Below, piece after piece: positions 8,082 to 17,411 of a stretch of DNA of 64,000 bases (positions are counted from its first letter, which is position 1; each line of letters starts with the position of its first letter). The notes under the pieces are model-generated. The model was given only the letters and a program-made list of their open reading frames with translations. It was not told the DNA's origin and did not search any database. Source of the stretch: Geotoga petraea (GTDB lineage Bacteria; Thermotogota; Thermotogae; Petrotogales; Petrotogaceae). Made by a program: the position numbers and the translations under genes. The DNA lies in the NCBI RefSeq assembly GCF_900102615.1, contig NZ_FMYV01000005.1, positions 160,416 to 224,415 of the forward strand. The letters run 5' to 3'.

Positions 8082-9035
8082 TTACAAATACCTTTCGGTT
8101 ATTAGCTGGCATATATCTTCTAACAATTCACTATCTTTTTCATCAAAAGGATTAACTTCATGGCTATCTATGTCTATCTCACCAGCTATTTTCCCATTTT
8201 TATCAAATAAAGGTACTACAATTTCAGATTTTGTTTTTGGACTACACGACAAATAATTGTCTTCTTTAGACACATCAGATATGACGAATGTTTTTTCTGT
8301 ACTCGCTGCTTGGCCACATATTCCCTGACCAAATTCAATCTCTACATGTTCAGTTTTTTCTCCAATATATGGTCCTACCTTGAGTTTATTATTCCCGTCA
8401 ACAAGATAAAATCCAGTCCAATTATAATAATCTATCTTTTTATCTAATAATTCACATATTTTATATAGAGCTTTGGTGAATTCAAGGTCTTTACCATTTA
8501 TTATCTTTTTTGCTTCATCATAAACCACCCAAAATAAAGCTTTTTTTTGATTAGGTTCATATTTATCGTTGTATTCTTTCACAGATTTTTTAAAAAGTTC
8601 TTTTAAATTAATTTCGCTTTTATGATCGTAGTACCATATATAATCTAAGATTATGATATTTTTCTTGTATGTTTCAAAAACTACGTAAGGTTTTTCACCA
8701 TCTAAATTTAAAATAAGTACTGAAAAATCAGCCCTTTTTAGATTAAAATTTTCTGAGTTTTGAGTTATCATATTTATAATATTTGACTTTTCTTCGGCAA
8801 TTGTTTCTTCTCTAAACCAATTTATTTTGTCTAATTTCCTTCTGCCTAAACTATCTTTTAAATATTTTATATATGAATTTTTATCATAACCAATACTAAA
8901 AATTACTTTTTCAAATAGTCCATTAGTTTTATTACTGAAATAATAAAACCATTTATCCCAGTTTTCTTGCGGATAAGAAAGTAATTCAAAATAGTCTTTC
9001 GTTATGTCATTAAAAATACTTCTCACTAAATTCAC
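8082..9035 (-). CDS. GAF-domain free methionine-R-sulfoxide reductase-like protein with extra N-terminal domain
   Basis: The C-terminal half (about 170-317) is an fRMsr-type GAF domain: NWTGFYLVDG, GQGICGQAA, SEIVVPL and IDIDSHEVNPFDEKD. Two of the family's redox cysteines are visible at Cys240 (GICG) and Cys264 (LSCSP). The third, which in E. coli precedes the GxGVCG motif, is replaced (EHVEIEFGQG). The N-terminal 165 residues are a separate unrecognised domain, rich in aromatic residues. Ordinary fRMsr proteins are only about 160 residues, so this is a fusion. It probably reduces free methionine sulfoxide or senses a ligand; activity needs testing because of the missing Cys. Confidence 0.8.
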   Translation of the reverse strand: MNLVRSIFNDITKDYFELLSYPQENWDKWFYYFSNKTNGLFEKVIFSIGYDKNSYIKYLKDSLGRRKLDKINWFREETIAEEKSNIINMITQNSENFNLKRADFSVLILNLDGEKPYVVFETYKKNIIILDYIWYYDHKSEINLKELFKKSVKEYNDKYEPNQKKALFWVVYDEAKKIINGKDLEFTKALYKICELLDKKIDYYNWTGFYLVDGNNKLKVGPYIGEKTEHVEIEFGQGICGQAASTEKTFVISDVSKEDNYLSCSPKTKSEIVVPLFDKNGKIAGEIDIDSHEVNPFDEKDSELLEDICQLITERYL

Positions 9036-9040
9036 CTCAA

Positions 9041-10234
9041 CTAAAATATTTTTTTTATGAATATATCGGGTTCTTTATTCTTATAATATAATGAGAAAAA
9101 AACGTATTTGCCATTATCCGAGAATGTTGGATAATATGAATCACTATCAATTTCTTTTGTTAAATTCAGTAAATTGTTTTCATACAAGAAGAAAATATCA
9201 TAAGATGCATCTAAATTGTAAGAAAATACAATTTTATCAGAGTTATCTGACCATGAATCCATTTGATTTCTTGATAAATCAAATAATCTAATAGGCTTTT
9301 CATCGTTTAAGTAAATTCTTACCTCTGCAGTTTCTGGATTTATTCCATAATATATAATTTTATTTTTATACAATGAAGGTCTATATTTTAAAAATTCTTT
9401 ATCATCTGTTAAAACTTTTTTTTCTTCTGAGATTAGATCATACTCAACTATTTGATTGTATTTTACTTCATTTTCAATTTCCTCTGAATATATTATTTTA
9501 TAATCATCAATAAAATATGGTGAATAACCATATGTTTTATCTGTTATTTTTTTAAAATCATTTTTAATCCTATCATAAATTACAATGTCCCAGTTTCCAA
9601 AAAGCGTTGATTGAAAAACAAAATAATTTCCATTAGGTGATATATCTGGGAAATACTCTGAAGATAATTCTAATGGTATTTTGTTAATTTTTACTTTATT
9701 CAAATCATAGAAAAATACCTCTCTATTACCCTTGTACCTATCACTTATAAAAGCTATTGTGCTGTTTCTTTTTATTGGATATTCATCCACACCTTCATAA
9801 AAAGTCATCTGAAGTGTTTCCCATGTATTATCATATTTCAACCTATTTAAAGAAATTTCCTCTAATAAATTCACAGAAAATTGTTCTACCCAATCTGAGG
9901 AATCTTTTAATTCACTTTTTTTATAAAAACTTTTCCCTTCGATTTCATAATAAGTATTTATAGTTTTAGTGGAATTATTTGTTATTCTTAGAAAAACATC
10001 TACATCGTAACTCATGGAATCTTCAAAATCATATTGATTTGTCAAATAAACTGTTTTTTTAGAATCTATAATTTCAAAATCATAGAAATAACTTCCCAAA
10101 CGAGTGATTTTTTCAACCACACTGTTTTGGTACCAGTTTGATCTGTTGTATTCAATTATCATGTCACTCTTTTGAAAAGAAAAAATAAATATATTTATTA
10201 ACAAAAAAAATAATATAAGGTACACTTTTTTCAT
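9041..10234 (-). CDS. Exported TolB-like beta-propeller protein
   Basis: A signal peptide (about residues 1-19, ending IFSFQ) directs this 397-residue protein out of the cytoplasm. Repeated motifs such as IAFISDRYKGNREVFFYDLN, DISPNGNYFVFQST, DSWSDNSDKIVFSYN and FSDNGKYVFFSL are WD40-like PD40 blades, as in TolB. The N-terminal domain is unlike the TolB N-domain I know. No Tol/Pal genes adjoin. It is separated from yqeY by 1 nt and from the GAF gene by 5 nt, so it belongs to the long operon. A role in outer-sheath (toga) integrity is only a guess. Confidence 0.78.
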   Translation of the reverse strand: MKKVYLILFFLLINIFIFSFQKSDMIIEYNRSNWYQNSVVEKITRLGSYFYDFEIIDSKKTVYLTNQYDFEDSMSYDVDVFLRITNNSTKTINTYYEIEGKSFYKKSELKDSSDWVEQFSVNLLEEISLNRLKYDNTWETLQMTFYEGVDEYPIKRNSTIAFISDRYKGNREVFFYDLNKVKINKIPLELSSEYFPDISPNGNYFVFQSTLFGNWDIVIYDRIKNDFKKITDKTYGYSPYFIDDYKIIYSEEIENEVKYNQIVEYDLISEEKKVLTDDKEFLKYRPSLYKNKIIYYGINPETAEVRIYLNDEKPIRLFDLSRNQMDSWSDNSDKIVFSYNLDASYDIFFLYENNLLNLTKEIDSDSYYPTFSDNGKYVFFSLYYKNKEPDIFIKKIF

Positions 10235-10235
10235 T

Positions 10236-10673
10236 TTAATCCAACTTTTTTTGTACTAATTTTTTTACGATATTTCCATCTGCTTTTCCTTTTACTTTTG
10301 GCATTATTTTCCCCATAACCTTCCCAAAGTCTCTTTTATCTTTTGCTCCTACTTGCTCAATCACTTCATCAACAATTTTTTCTATTTCTTCTTCTGATAA
10401 TTGCTCTGGTAAATATTTTTCTAATATTTTGATTTCTTGGCTCTCTTGTTCTGCTAAATCATCTCTACCTGCATTTTTATATTGTTCTACAGAATCTCTC
10501 CTGTTTTTAATTTGTTTTTCTATAACAGCTATTATTTCTTCGTCAGTAAGATCTTTTTGTTTGTCTATTTCTTGGTTTTTTATTTCAGCATTGACCATTT
10601 TTATTGTATTAAGTGCTAATTTGTTCTTATCTTTCATATATTTTTTCATATCTTCAATCAATTGCTTTTTCAT
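10236..10673 (-). CDS. GatB/YqeY domain protein
   Basis: The 145-residue YqeY family protein is all-helical with the family's KNRRDSVEQYKNAGRDDLAEQE and FGKVMGKIMPKVKGKADG motifs. It resembles the C-terminal tRNA-binding domain of the GatB subunit of Asp/Glu-tRNA amidotransferase, but stands alone and its biochemical role is not established. Start at ATG behind AGGAGGG. It sits 11 nt downstream of ligA in the same operon. Confidence 0.92.
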   Translation of the reverse strand: MKKQLIEDMKKYMKDKNKLALNTIKMVNAEIKNQEIDKQKDLTDEEIIAVIEKQIKNRRDSVEQYKNAGRDDLAEQESQEIKILEKYLPEQLSEEEIEKIVDEVIEQVGAKDKRDFGKVMGKIMPKVKGKADGNIVKKLVQKKLD

Positions 10674-10684
10674 ATAAGTCCCTC

Positions 10685-12688
10685 CTATTTGAATTGAGTA
10701 AAAAAGTCGTCTTCCTCTAAAATTTTAATTCCGTATTTTTCAGCTTTTTGCAACTTGGAACCAGGATTTTCTCCTATAACCAAAATGTCTGTATTTTTTG
10801 TGACATTTGAAGAAAATTCTCCACCTCTTTTTTCCACATAGTCAGAAAAATCTTTTCTCGTCATGCTTTTAAGGCTACCCGTTTGAGATATTATCTTATC
10901 TTGCAGAACATTGTTTTTAAAGCTAACTTCTTTTTTAGAAAATTGAACTCCATATTTTTTCATTTTTTCAAGAACTCTTTTAGTCATTTCTTCTTCAAAA
11001 AATGATTTTATAGATTCAGCTAATTCTTTTCCAATACCATCTATATTTGTTAGTTCTTCTTTGGCGGCTTTTAATAAATTATCTATATTTTTAAATTTGT
11101 TAGACAAATCTTTGGCTATTTTTTTCCCTACTCCTGGAACACCAATGGCATAAATTATATTTTCTAAAGGCCTATTTTTTGATTGTTCTATCTGTTTGAT
11201 AAGATTATTAGCTGTTTTTTCACCTATCCCTTCTCCTAAAGAAAGAATTTTTTGTTTATCAAGCTTATAAATATCTCCCAAATCTTCTATCAATCCAGAA
11301 TCAAATAGCCTTTCAATAAGTTTTGGACCTAAACCTTCTATATTCATACCTGAATTGGAAGCAAATTTTTCTAATGTTCTTTTTAATTTTGCTGGACATA
11401 GTGGATTTAAACATCTTATGGCAACTTCTTCTTCATCTAATTTACCTGTTTCACTATCACATATAGGACATTTAGATGGAGGGTGGATTTTTATTTCTTC
11501 ACCTGTTCTTTTTTCTTTTATAGGTTCTAATATTTGAGGGATAATTCCCCCAGCTTTCTGTATCAAAACATAGTCCTTATCTCTTATGTCCCTTTGGTCT
11601 ATATAGTCAAAGTTGTGCAAAGATGCCCTTTGAACAGTACTTCCTTCTAGGTTTACAGGTTCCAATATCGCAACTGGAGTTATAATTCCTGAGCTACCTA
11701 CCTGCAATTTTATTTCTTTTATCTTTGTTTCCTTTTGTTCGGCTTCAAATTTGAATGCTATAGCCCATCGTGGTGATCTCACAGTGGTTCCTAACTTTTT
11801 TTGTATTTCAAAATCGTTTATTTTGAGCACAATTCCATCTGTATCATATTCAAGTTCTTTCCTATTTTTATTCCAATATTTCCAATAGTTTATTACCTCA
11901 TCCACATCTCTTAACATTTTATTGTGTTTGTTTATCTTGAACCCGATTTCTTTTAAGAAATCTAAAGCTTCTGTTTGAGTTTTAATTCCATATTTTTCTG
12001 GATTGATTAGATAATAAATAAAGTTATCAAGCCTTCTTTTTGCAACTTCTTTTGTGTCAAGAAGTTTTAAAGTGCCAGCTGTTGAATTTCTTGGATTTGC
12101 AAAAACATCTTTTCCAGAATTCTCTCTTTCTTCGTTTATTCTCTCAAATTCTTTGTTGGGCATAAAAATTTCCCCTCTAACTTCGATATCTATATCTTTT
12201 GAAATTTTAAGGGGTATAGTTCTTATAGTTTTTACGTTTTGAGTTATATCTTCACCAGTTATTCCATTTCCCCTGGTTATGGCTCTCTTTAATACGCCAC
12301 TTTCATAAATTAAAGAAATTGATACACCGTCAATTTTAAGCTCTCCAGAATAATTATAATCGCTTTTTATATTCTTTTTTATTCTTTTATCAAATTCTAT
12401 TATTTCTTCTTCTGAATATGTATTATCTAAAGAAAGCATGGGGATTGAATGGTTTACTTTTTCAAACCCTTCATTTTTCAATCCACCTACTCTATTTGAA
12501 GGAGAGTCAGGGGCTTTTATTTCAGGATGTTTCTTTTCAATCTCCAGCAACCTATTGAACATTTCATCGTATTTTCTATCATCTATTATAGGCTTACTTT
12601 CAACATAATAAAGTTTATCATGTTTTTGTATTTCTTTTTTTAAATTTTCATATTCTTTTTTTATATTTTCTGTTGAAATATCAATCAA
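10685..12688 (-). CDS. ligA: NAD-dependent DNA ligase LigA
   Basis: Seals nicks with NAD+ during replication and repair. The domains appear in order: Ia (YYVES..IDDRKYDEMF), adenylation domain with active-site Lys118 in K-I-D-G, OB fold, a four-Cys zinc finger (CPIC...CLNPLC, about 409-433), helix-hairpin-helix repeats, and a C-terminal BRCT domain (ILVIGENPGSKLQKAEKYGI). The 667-residue length is normal. The start overlaps the acpS stop by 8 nt. Confidence 0.97.
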   Translation of the reverse strand: MIDISTENIKKEYENLKKEIQKHDKLYYVESKPIIDDRKYDEMFNRLLEIEKKHPEIKAPDSPSNRVGGLKNEGFEKVNHSIPMLSLDNTYSEEEIIEFDKRIKKNIKSDYNYSGELKIDGVSISLIYESGVLKRAITRGNGITGEDITQNVKTIRTIPLKISKDIDIEVRGEIFMPNKEFERINEERENSGKDVFANPRNSTAGTLKLLDTKEVAKRRLDNFIYYLINPEKYGIKTQTEALDFLKEIGFKINKHNKMLRDVDEVINYWKYWNKNRKELEYDTDGIVLKINDFEIQKKLGTTVRSPRWAIAFKFEAEQKETKIKEIKLQVGSSGIITPVAILEPVNLEGSTVQRASLHNFDYIDQRDIRDKDYVLIQKAGGIIPQILEPIKEKRTGEEIKIHPPSKCPICDSETGKLDEEEVAIRCLNPLCPAKLKRTLEKFASNSGMNIEGLGPKLIERLFDSGLIEDLGDIYKLDKQKILSLGEGIGEKTANNLIKQIEQSKNRPLENIIYAIGVPGVGKKIAKDLSNKFKNIDNLLKAAKEELTNIDGIGKELAESIKSFFEEEMTKRVLEKMKKYGVQFSKKEVSFKNNVLQDKIISQTGSLKSMTRKDFSDYVEKRGGEFSSNVTKNTDILVIGENPGSKLQKAEKYGIKILEEDDFFTQFK

Positions 12689-13037
12689 CCCCCTCTACTA
12701 TCACAAAGGCTATTGCATATTCTTTTTCATGACTTATTGATAGTTTAATATTAAAATCTCCAATAACATTTTTTAAATATGTTATTGTTTTATCACTTAA
12801 ATAAGGTTCTCCTTTATCGTTCTTTAAAACTTCTATCTTTTTGAAATCAAAAGATGTTTCAAGCGCTTTGAACAATGACTCTTTTACAGCAAATCTACCT
12901 GCTGCAAATTCTTTTTTCCTATTTTCATTTGAAAAGGTATGATATATTTTCAACTCTGAATCAGATAGTATTCTGTTTATTACCCTTCCATTTAATCTTT
13001 CTATTTTTACTATATCAGTACCTATACCTTTAACCAT
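12681..13037 (-). CDS. acpS: Holo-[acyl-carrier-protein] synthase AcpS
   Basis: Transfers 4'-phosphopantetheine from CoA to the ACP serine. Short AcpS-type enzyme of 118 residues with GIGTDIVKIERL (Asp8, Mg ligand) and FAAGRFAVKESLFKAL (Glu53, second ligand). Overlaps the upstream ftsA-like gene and the downstream ligA by 8 nt each, so all three are tightly coupled. Confidence 0.95.
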   Translation of the reverse strand: MVKGIGTDIVKIERLNGRVINRILSDSELKIYHTFSNENRKKEFAAGRFAVKESLFKALETSFDFKKIEVLKNDKGEPYLSDKTITYLKNVIGDFNIKLSISHEKEYAIAFVIVEGVD

Positions 13038-15096
13038 TGTATTTAAAAGTGATCGTTGAATTCTCTGGTATTTTTTGCATAAAAGATGTCACCTTTTCCC
13101 CATTTATTTTCAAATCGAACGATTTGATGTTTTTTGTGTCTATATCTAAATGCGAAAATAGATCAATTATATTTGGCTTGTATTCTTCTTTTATTATTTT
13201 ATAGTTTGATCCACTTTTAACTTGAGAATCTAAATCTGTATTTTTAGAGCCATTTTTTATATATATCTTCTCTTTTTCCAAATTTATTTTTTTCCCATTG
13301 TAAGTAACTTCAAATGTTTTTACATCTGTATCAATAAATTCTTTTATTTTTGGCAACTTTAACCTTTTAACTTGAAAACTATCGCCATCTTTAATTATTT
13401 CTTCTTCATCTACTATCTGGTCATTTCTTATTATTGTAAATTCCCCAGGAATTTCATAAGGAACATTATCCAAAGTGAAATAAATAGATTCTGAATGTTC
13501 TTCAACTATATCTTTTACTTTTGGAGTAACTGTTTTTATTTTTTGCCCATCTTTTAATTGTGTATTTATTGAGACCTCATTATCATCTATAATAACTTTT
13601 GGATATATTTTTTTTGGTTCACCGTTTAAGAAATAGTTAATTGAATTAATTATTTCTTTTAAAGTTACCTCTACATCTTCTCCTTTTTCAGGAGGGTATA
13701 ATTCTATTTTATCCCCAGGTTTGACCTTTGACTTTAAATTGGCTTTTTGATTGTTAATTTTTATCATGGCTTCTTTACCCAAGTTCCCTTTTTTTATTTT
13801 AAATTCTCCATTAAGCTCATACGTAATGGCTTTAGAAGGTTTCCCAATTAACTGATTTGGCGAGTATCCCATTTGTAATAATACTTGCATTACAGATAAA
13901 TCAGTTCCTATCATCATCATGTTTACAACAGTTCCATTAACTGTAACAGAGTTGAAAACATTTCCCTCTTTTTTCAATGCAGAGTTCGCTATTCCAATTG
14001 GAGTGATGTATTCACTTCCAAACATTTTTTCTTCTTCAAATTTTATTTTTGTTAAGCTATCTGTTGATTTTAGAGCTATTCTATTTTCTTCGAGCTCTAA
14101 ATATTCCGCTATTTTTTCTTTAAATGATGGCACTTTGCCTCCACCACCAACTAACATTACGGCTACAGGTGATTTACCATTGAGTTCTAATATTTTGTTC
14201 GAGATTTCAGAAGTTATCTTATCAATTGGTTCCTTTATTATTTCCATTATCTTCTCTTTTGAAATTTCGTGTTCAAAATCTAAAATATCTTTGTATTTAA
14301 ATGAATCTTTGTTTATAAGATCTTTTTTTATTTTTTCTGCTGAGTTGAAATCTATTAACAGTTCTTTTGTTATAGCATCTGTTATTTCGTCCCCAGCTAA
14401 AGGAACCATTCCATAGCCCGTAATCGTGCCTTCATTTGAAATTGCTATGTCTGATGTGCCAGCTCCGACGTCAACCATAGCTATATTCAATGTTCTCAAA
14501 TCTTCAGGTACTACTAAATTCATAGCCGCTATTGGTTCTAAAGTTATATGAATTGGATTCAATCCATTCATTTCCAAAACAGTTAACATTGCTTCTACAA
14601 CATTTTTTGGTAAGAATGCAGCTATTACCTTTACTTTTGCTTTTTTACCTTTCTGGCCTTCTAAATGCTTTATCCATTCATCATCAACTTCATAATATAA
14701 AACAGAATAACCTACACAATACATACCTTTTGAATAATCTAACTTCTCTGTAGCTTCTTTTACAGCTTCTAATTCAATTTTTCTAACTTGAGGTCTATCT
14801 ACATAACCTTGAGAGCTTATATCTAATTCATACTCTCCAGTTGTTGTGATTAAAAATCTTCCTGCAAGAGCTACTGCAACTTCATGTGGAGTTTCTCCAG
14901 TTTTTTCGTTTATACTTTCCAATATTCTTTTAACACCTTTTGCAACCTTATTTACATCATGAATTTGACCATCCATCATGGCTCTGTTTTCATGTTCTTT
15001 TTCAAAAGAATGATTTATTATGATGTTTTCATCATCATCTATTTCTGCAAGTATACCAACCAAATTTCTTGTACCTAAATCCAATGAAAAAACCAT
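13030..15096 (-). CDS. Large FtsA/PilM-like actin-fold ATPase with C-terminal beta-grasp-like repeats
   Basis: The N-terminal half is an actin-fold ATPase of the FtsA class. It has phosphate-1 loop SLDLGTRN at residues 4-11, an inserted SHS2-like segment, phosphate-2 VDVGAGTSDIAI, and adenosine motif VMLVGGGGKVPSFKEKI. From about residue 375 to 688 the chain turns into repeated strand-rich modules (VTVNGTVVN, ITYELNGEFKIKKG, FEVTYNGKKINLEKEKIYI, DLKINGEKV) that FtsA lacks. Proteins of this design occur in clostridia and Thermotogota next to mutS2. They are generally annotated as FtsA-domain proteins of unknown role. It lies 2 nt after mutS2. It has no visible C-terminal membrane-binding helix of the FtsA kind. 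Confidence 0.8.
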   Translation of the reverse strand: MVFSLDLGTRNLVGILAEIDDDENIIINHSFEKEHENRAMMDGQIHDVNKVAKGVKRILESINEKTGETPHEVAVALAGRFLITTTGEYELDISSQGYVDRPQVRKIELEAVKEATEKLDYSKGMYCVGYSVLYYEVDDEWIKHLEGQKGKKAKVKVIAAFLPKNVVEAMLTVLEMNGLNPIHITLEPIAAMNLVVPEDLRTLNIAMVDVGAGTSDIAISNEGTITGYGMVPLAGDEITDAITKELLIDFNSAEKIKKDLINKDSFKYKDILDFEHEISKEKIMEIIKEPIDKITSEISNKILELNGKSPVAVMLVGGGGKVPSFKEKIAEYLELEENRIALKSTDSLTKIKFEEEKMFGSEYITPIGIANSALKKEGNVFNSVTVNGTVVNMMMIGTDLSVMQVLLQMGYSPNQLIGKPSKAITYELNGEFKIKKGNLGKEAMIKINNQKANLKSKVKPGDKIELYPPEKGEDVEVTLKEIINSINYFLNGEPKKIYPKVIIDDNEVSINTQLKDGQKIKTVTPKVKDIVEEHSESIYFTLDNVPYEIPGEFTIIRNDQIVDEEEIIKDGDSFQVKRLKLPKIKEFIDTDVKTFEVTYNGKKINLEKEKIYIKNGSKNTDLDSQVKSGSNYKIIKEEYKPNIIDLFSHLDIDTKNIKSFDLKINGEKVTSFMQKIPENSTITFKYNG

Positions 15097-15098
15097 TA

Positions 15099-17411
15099 TT
15101 ACACCTCCACAACAGTTACTCCACTTCCACCTTCACCAGTTTTACCCAATCTAAAGTTTTTAATATCTTTGTTCTTCCTTAAATAATCCCAAATTCCTTC
15201 TGCTAATTTACCTGAACCTTTTCCGTGAATAATATATCCTTCGTCCATCTCATTTAACATGATGTCTGATAGAAGCTTTTCTATTTCAGGAATTGCTTCT
15301 TGGACAGTATATCCTCTCAAATCAATTTCAGGTATTACCTTTTTTGTTGGAGTATAGGTCATTTTATCGGATAAACTTGTCTTTCTATTGTTTTCTTTTT
15401 TAACTGGTTTTAGTTCTGAAAGATCATACGTAATCTCTATTGGAGAATCTTCTAAATTGACTTTTGCTTTTTTACCTCTTATTTCAGAAATCTCTCCTTT
15501 TTTATTCCCTTGTACTAATACTTTCATACCTTTTTCAAAATTATATTTGATTTTCTTGTTTTTCGCTTTATCCATATCTCTACTTTTGAAGTTATTCTGA
15601 ATATTCTCTAATTTTTTTAAAGAATTTTTCGCATCTTCAAGGTTTTTAGAATACTTTATATTTTTTATCAAGTTTTCCATTTCTTTTTTTGCTTCTCTTA
15701 TTTGAGAGTTTAAGTTTCCTATTTCATTATCTAATTCCTCAATTTTTTTATCCTTTAATAACTCATATTTTTTGTTGAACTCTCTTTCCTTTTTTTCAAG
15801 TTGTTTTCTTTTATTTTCATGAAACTCTTTATTTGATTGCATCTCTTCATAAGTCTTTGAAATTTTGCTGAATATATTTTCACTGTTTGAATGTTCAGAT
15901 GAAATATATTCAGTTGCTTTTTCTATTATTTCTTTTATAAAACCCATTCTGCTTGCAATTTCTATGGCATGTGATGCGCCTGGAACCCCCATCATAAGAT
16001 GATAGGTCGGTTTTAAAGTATCCATATCAAAGGACATAGATGCAGATGTTAAATTAGAATTTTCTATAGAATAAAGCTTTATTTCAGATAAATGTGATGT
16101 AATAAAAAGCTTCACGTTTTTTTTGATGAGATAGTCTATTATAGACTTTCCTAAAGCTGAACCTTCAATTGGGTCAGTTCCAGTCCCAAGTTCATCTATT
16201 AAAACCAAGCTATTTTCATCAGCATTTTTTATGATTTCGTTTATATTTACCAAATGTGCAGAAAAAGTGCTCAAATTTTGAGTTATGCTCTGCTCGTCAC
16301 CCATATCAGTATATATAGAATTTATAAAAGGCATTTCTGCTTTCATACTCAAAATTGGTAACCCTACATGTGATAGGAAAAAGGCAACTCCTATTGACTT
16401 AAGAGTGACTGTTTTACCTCCGGTATTTGGTCCTGTTATAATCATCCCATTGTTTTCTAAATCTATGTCTAAAGGAACAGAGCCATCTCCTAACAAAGGA
16501 TGTTTTAAATCTTTAAAATATATTTTTTTATGGTGCTTTTTTGGAATGAAATAGTCCGCCTTCCTATAAAAAGAATAATTTGCCTTTGCAATATGATAAT
16601 CTATATAAGATACAACATCTATGTTTTTGTATATTGTTTCAATATTTCGGCTTATCATTAATTTTAACTCAGACAATATTCTCGATATTTCATTTCTTTC
16701 TTTGTTTTGAAGATCTATCAACTCTTCATTTGAGGCACTTATTCTTTCGGGCTCTATAAAATATGTCGCTCCAGAATCAGATTTTGCTACAAAAATACCT
16801 TTTATATATTTTCTGTTCTCTGCCTTTACAGCTAAACAGAGCCTACCGTTTTTAAAAACAGGTTTTTCAATACTAAGATATTTTGAGTATTTGTTTGTGT
16901 AAGAACTGTATAAAGAATCTATTTTTTGTTTTGTTTTTTTTATTTGACTTCTCAAATTTCTCAAAAGTTCTGAAGCTGTATCTTTTATTTCTCCATCTAT
17001 ATCTATGGCGTTGAATATTTCTTTTGCCATATCTCTTAAAAAAGAAAACTTAATAAATACATCTGTAACATTTTTGTCAAAATTATTGTTGTTTTCCTTA
17101 TATTCTCTGTACACGACTTCATGAAATTCAGCTATTCTTCTAAAGTCTTTGGTTTCCGATATAGAGTTTGATTTTAACTTTTCTAAAGTTTCTTTTATAT
17201 CTGGAATTCCTTTAATGTTAAACAGTAACTGGTTGTTCTTTAACATAAAAAAACTTCGGGAAATTTCTATTTCCCGCTGTAAATTTTCTAAATTTTTATA
17301 AAATTGTATTTTTGATTTTAAATATCTTTTGCCATATACACTATGAGAATAGCTACCTATAATTCCAAGTACTTTGTCTATCTCAAGATCTCTGTATGTT
17401 TTCTCTAAAAT
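15099..17411 (-). CDS. mutS2: MutS2 endonuclease/ribosome-rescue ATPase, probable ATT start
   Basis: MutS2 has a MutS-type ATPase (Walker A GPNTGGKT, Walker B LVLIDELGTGTD), a coiled coil, a KOW-like region, and a C-terminal Smr nuclease domain (DLRGYTVQEA, then HGKGSGKLAEGI). The first ATG is at 17246, but the same frame stays open and conserved for 55 more codons. The segment YRDLEIDKVLGIIGSYSHS aligns with the normal MutS2 N-terminus as I recall it from Thermotoga. No ATG, GTG, TTG or CTG occurs there. The best initiator is ATT at 17411, 7 nt after GGGGGTGG (17426-17419), giving 770 residues, close to the usual length. It overlaps the upstream barrel gene by 7 nt. Confidence 0.9.
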   Translation of the reverse strand: MLEKTYRDLEIDKVLGIIGSYSHSVYGKRYLKSKIQFYKNLENLQREIEISRSFFMLKNNQLLFNIKGIPDIKETLEKLKSNSISETKDFRRIAEFHEVVYREYKENNNNFDKNVTDVFIKFSFLRDMAKEIFNAIDIDGEIKDTASELLRNLRSQIKKTKQKIDSLYSSYTNKYSKYLSIEKPVFKNGRLCLAVKAENRKYIKGIFVAKSDSGATYFIEPERISASNEELIDLQNKERNEISRILSELKLMISRNIETIYKNIDVVSYIDYHIAKANYSFYRKADYFIPKKHHKKIYFKDLKHPLLGDGSVPLDIDLENNGMIITGPNTGGKTVTLKSIGVAFFLSHVGLPILSMKAEMPFINSIYTDMGDEQSITQNLSTFSAHLVNINEIIKNADENSLVLIDELGTGTDPIEGSALGKSIIDYLIKKNVKLFITSHLSEIKLYSIENSNLTSASMSFDMDTLKPTYHLMMGVPGASHAIEIASRMGFIKEIIEKATEYISSEHSNSENIFSKISKTYEEMQSNKEFHENKRKQLEKKEREFNKKYELLKDKKIEELDNEIGNLNSQIREAKKEMENLIKNIKYSKNLEDAKNSLKKLENIQNNFKSRDMDKAKNKKIKYNFEKGMKVLVQGNKKGEISEIRGKKAKVNLEDSPIEITYDLSELKPVKKENNRKTSLSDKMTYTPTKKVIPEIDLRGYTVQEAIPEIEKLLSDIMLNEMDEGYIIHGKGSGKLAEGIWDYLRKNKDIKNFRLGKTGEGGSGVTVVEV

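Noticed and set aside
13919..14416. 165-codon plus-strand ORF antisense to the ftsA-like gene
   Set aside because: Hydrophobic shadow frame typical of A/T-rich antisense; the opposite strand has clear actin-fold motifs.
17247..17411. A frameshift or pseudogene explanation for the missing mutS2 start
   Set aside because: The conserved N-terminal sequence is in the same frame as the rest, and the T-run at 17247-17253 needs no shift. The only lack is a standard start codon.
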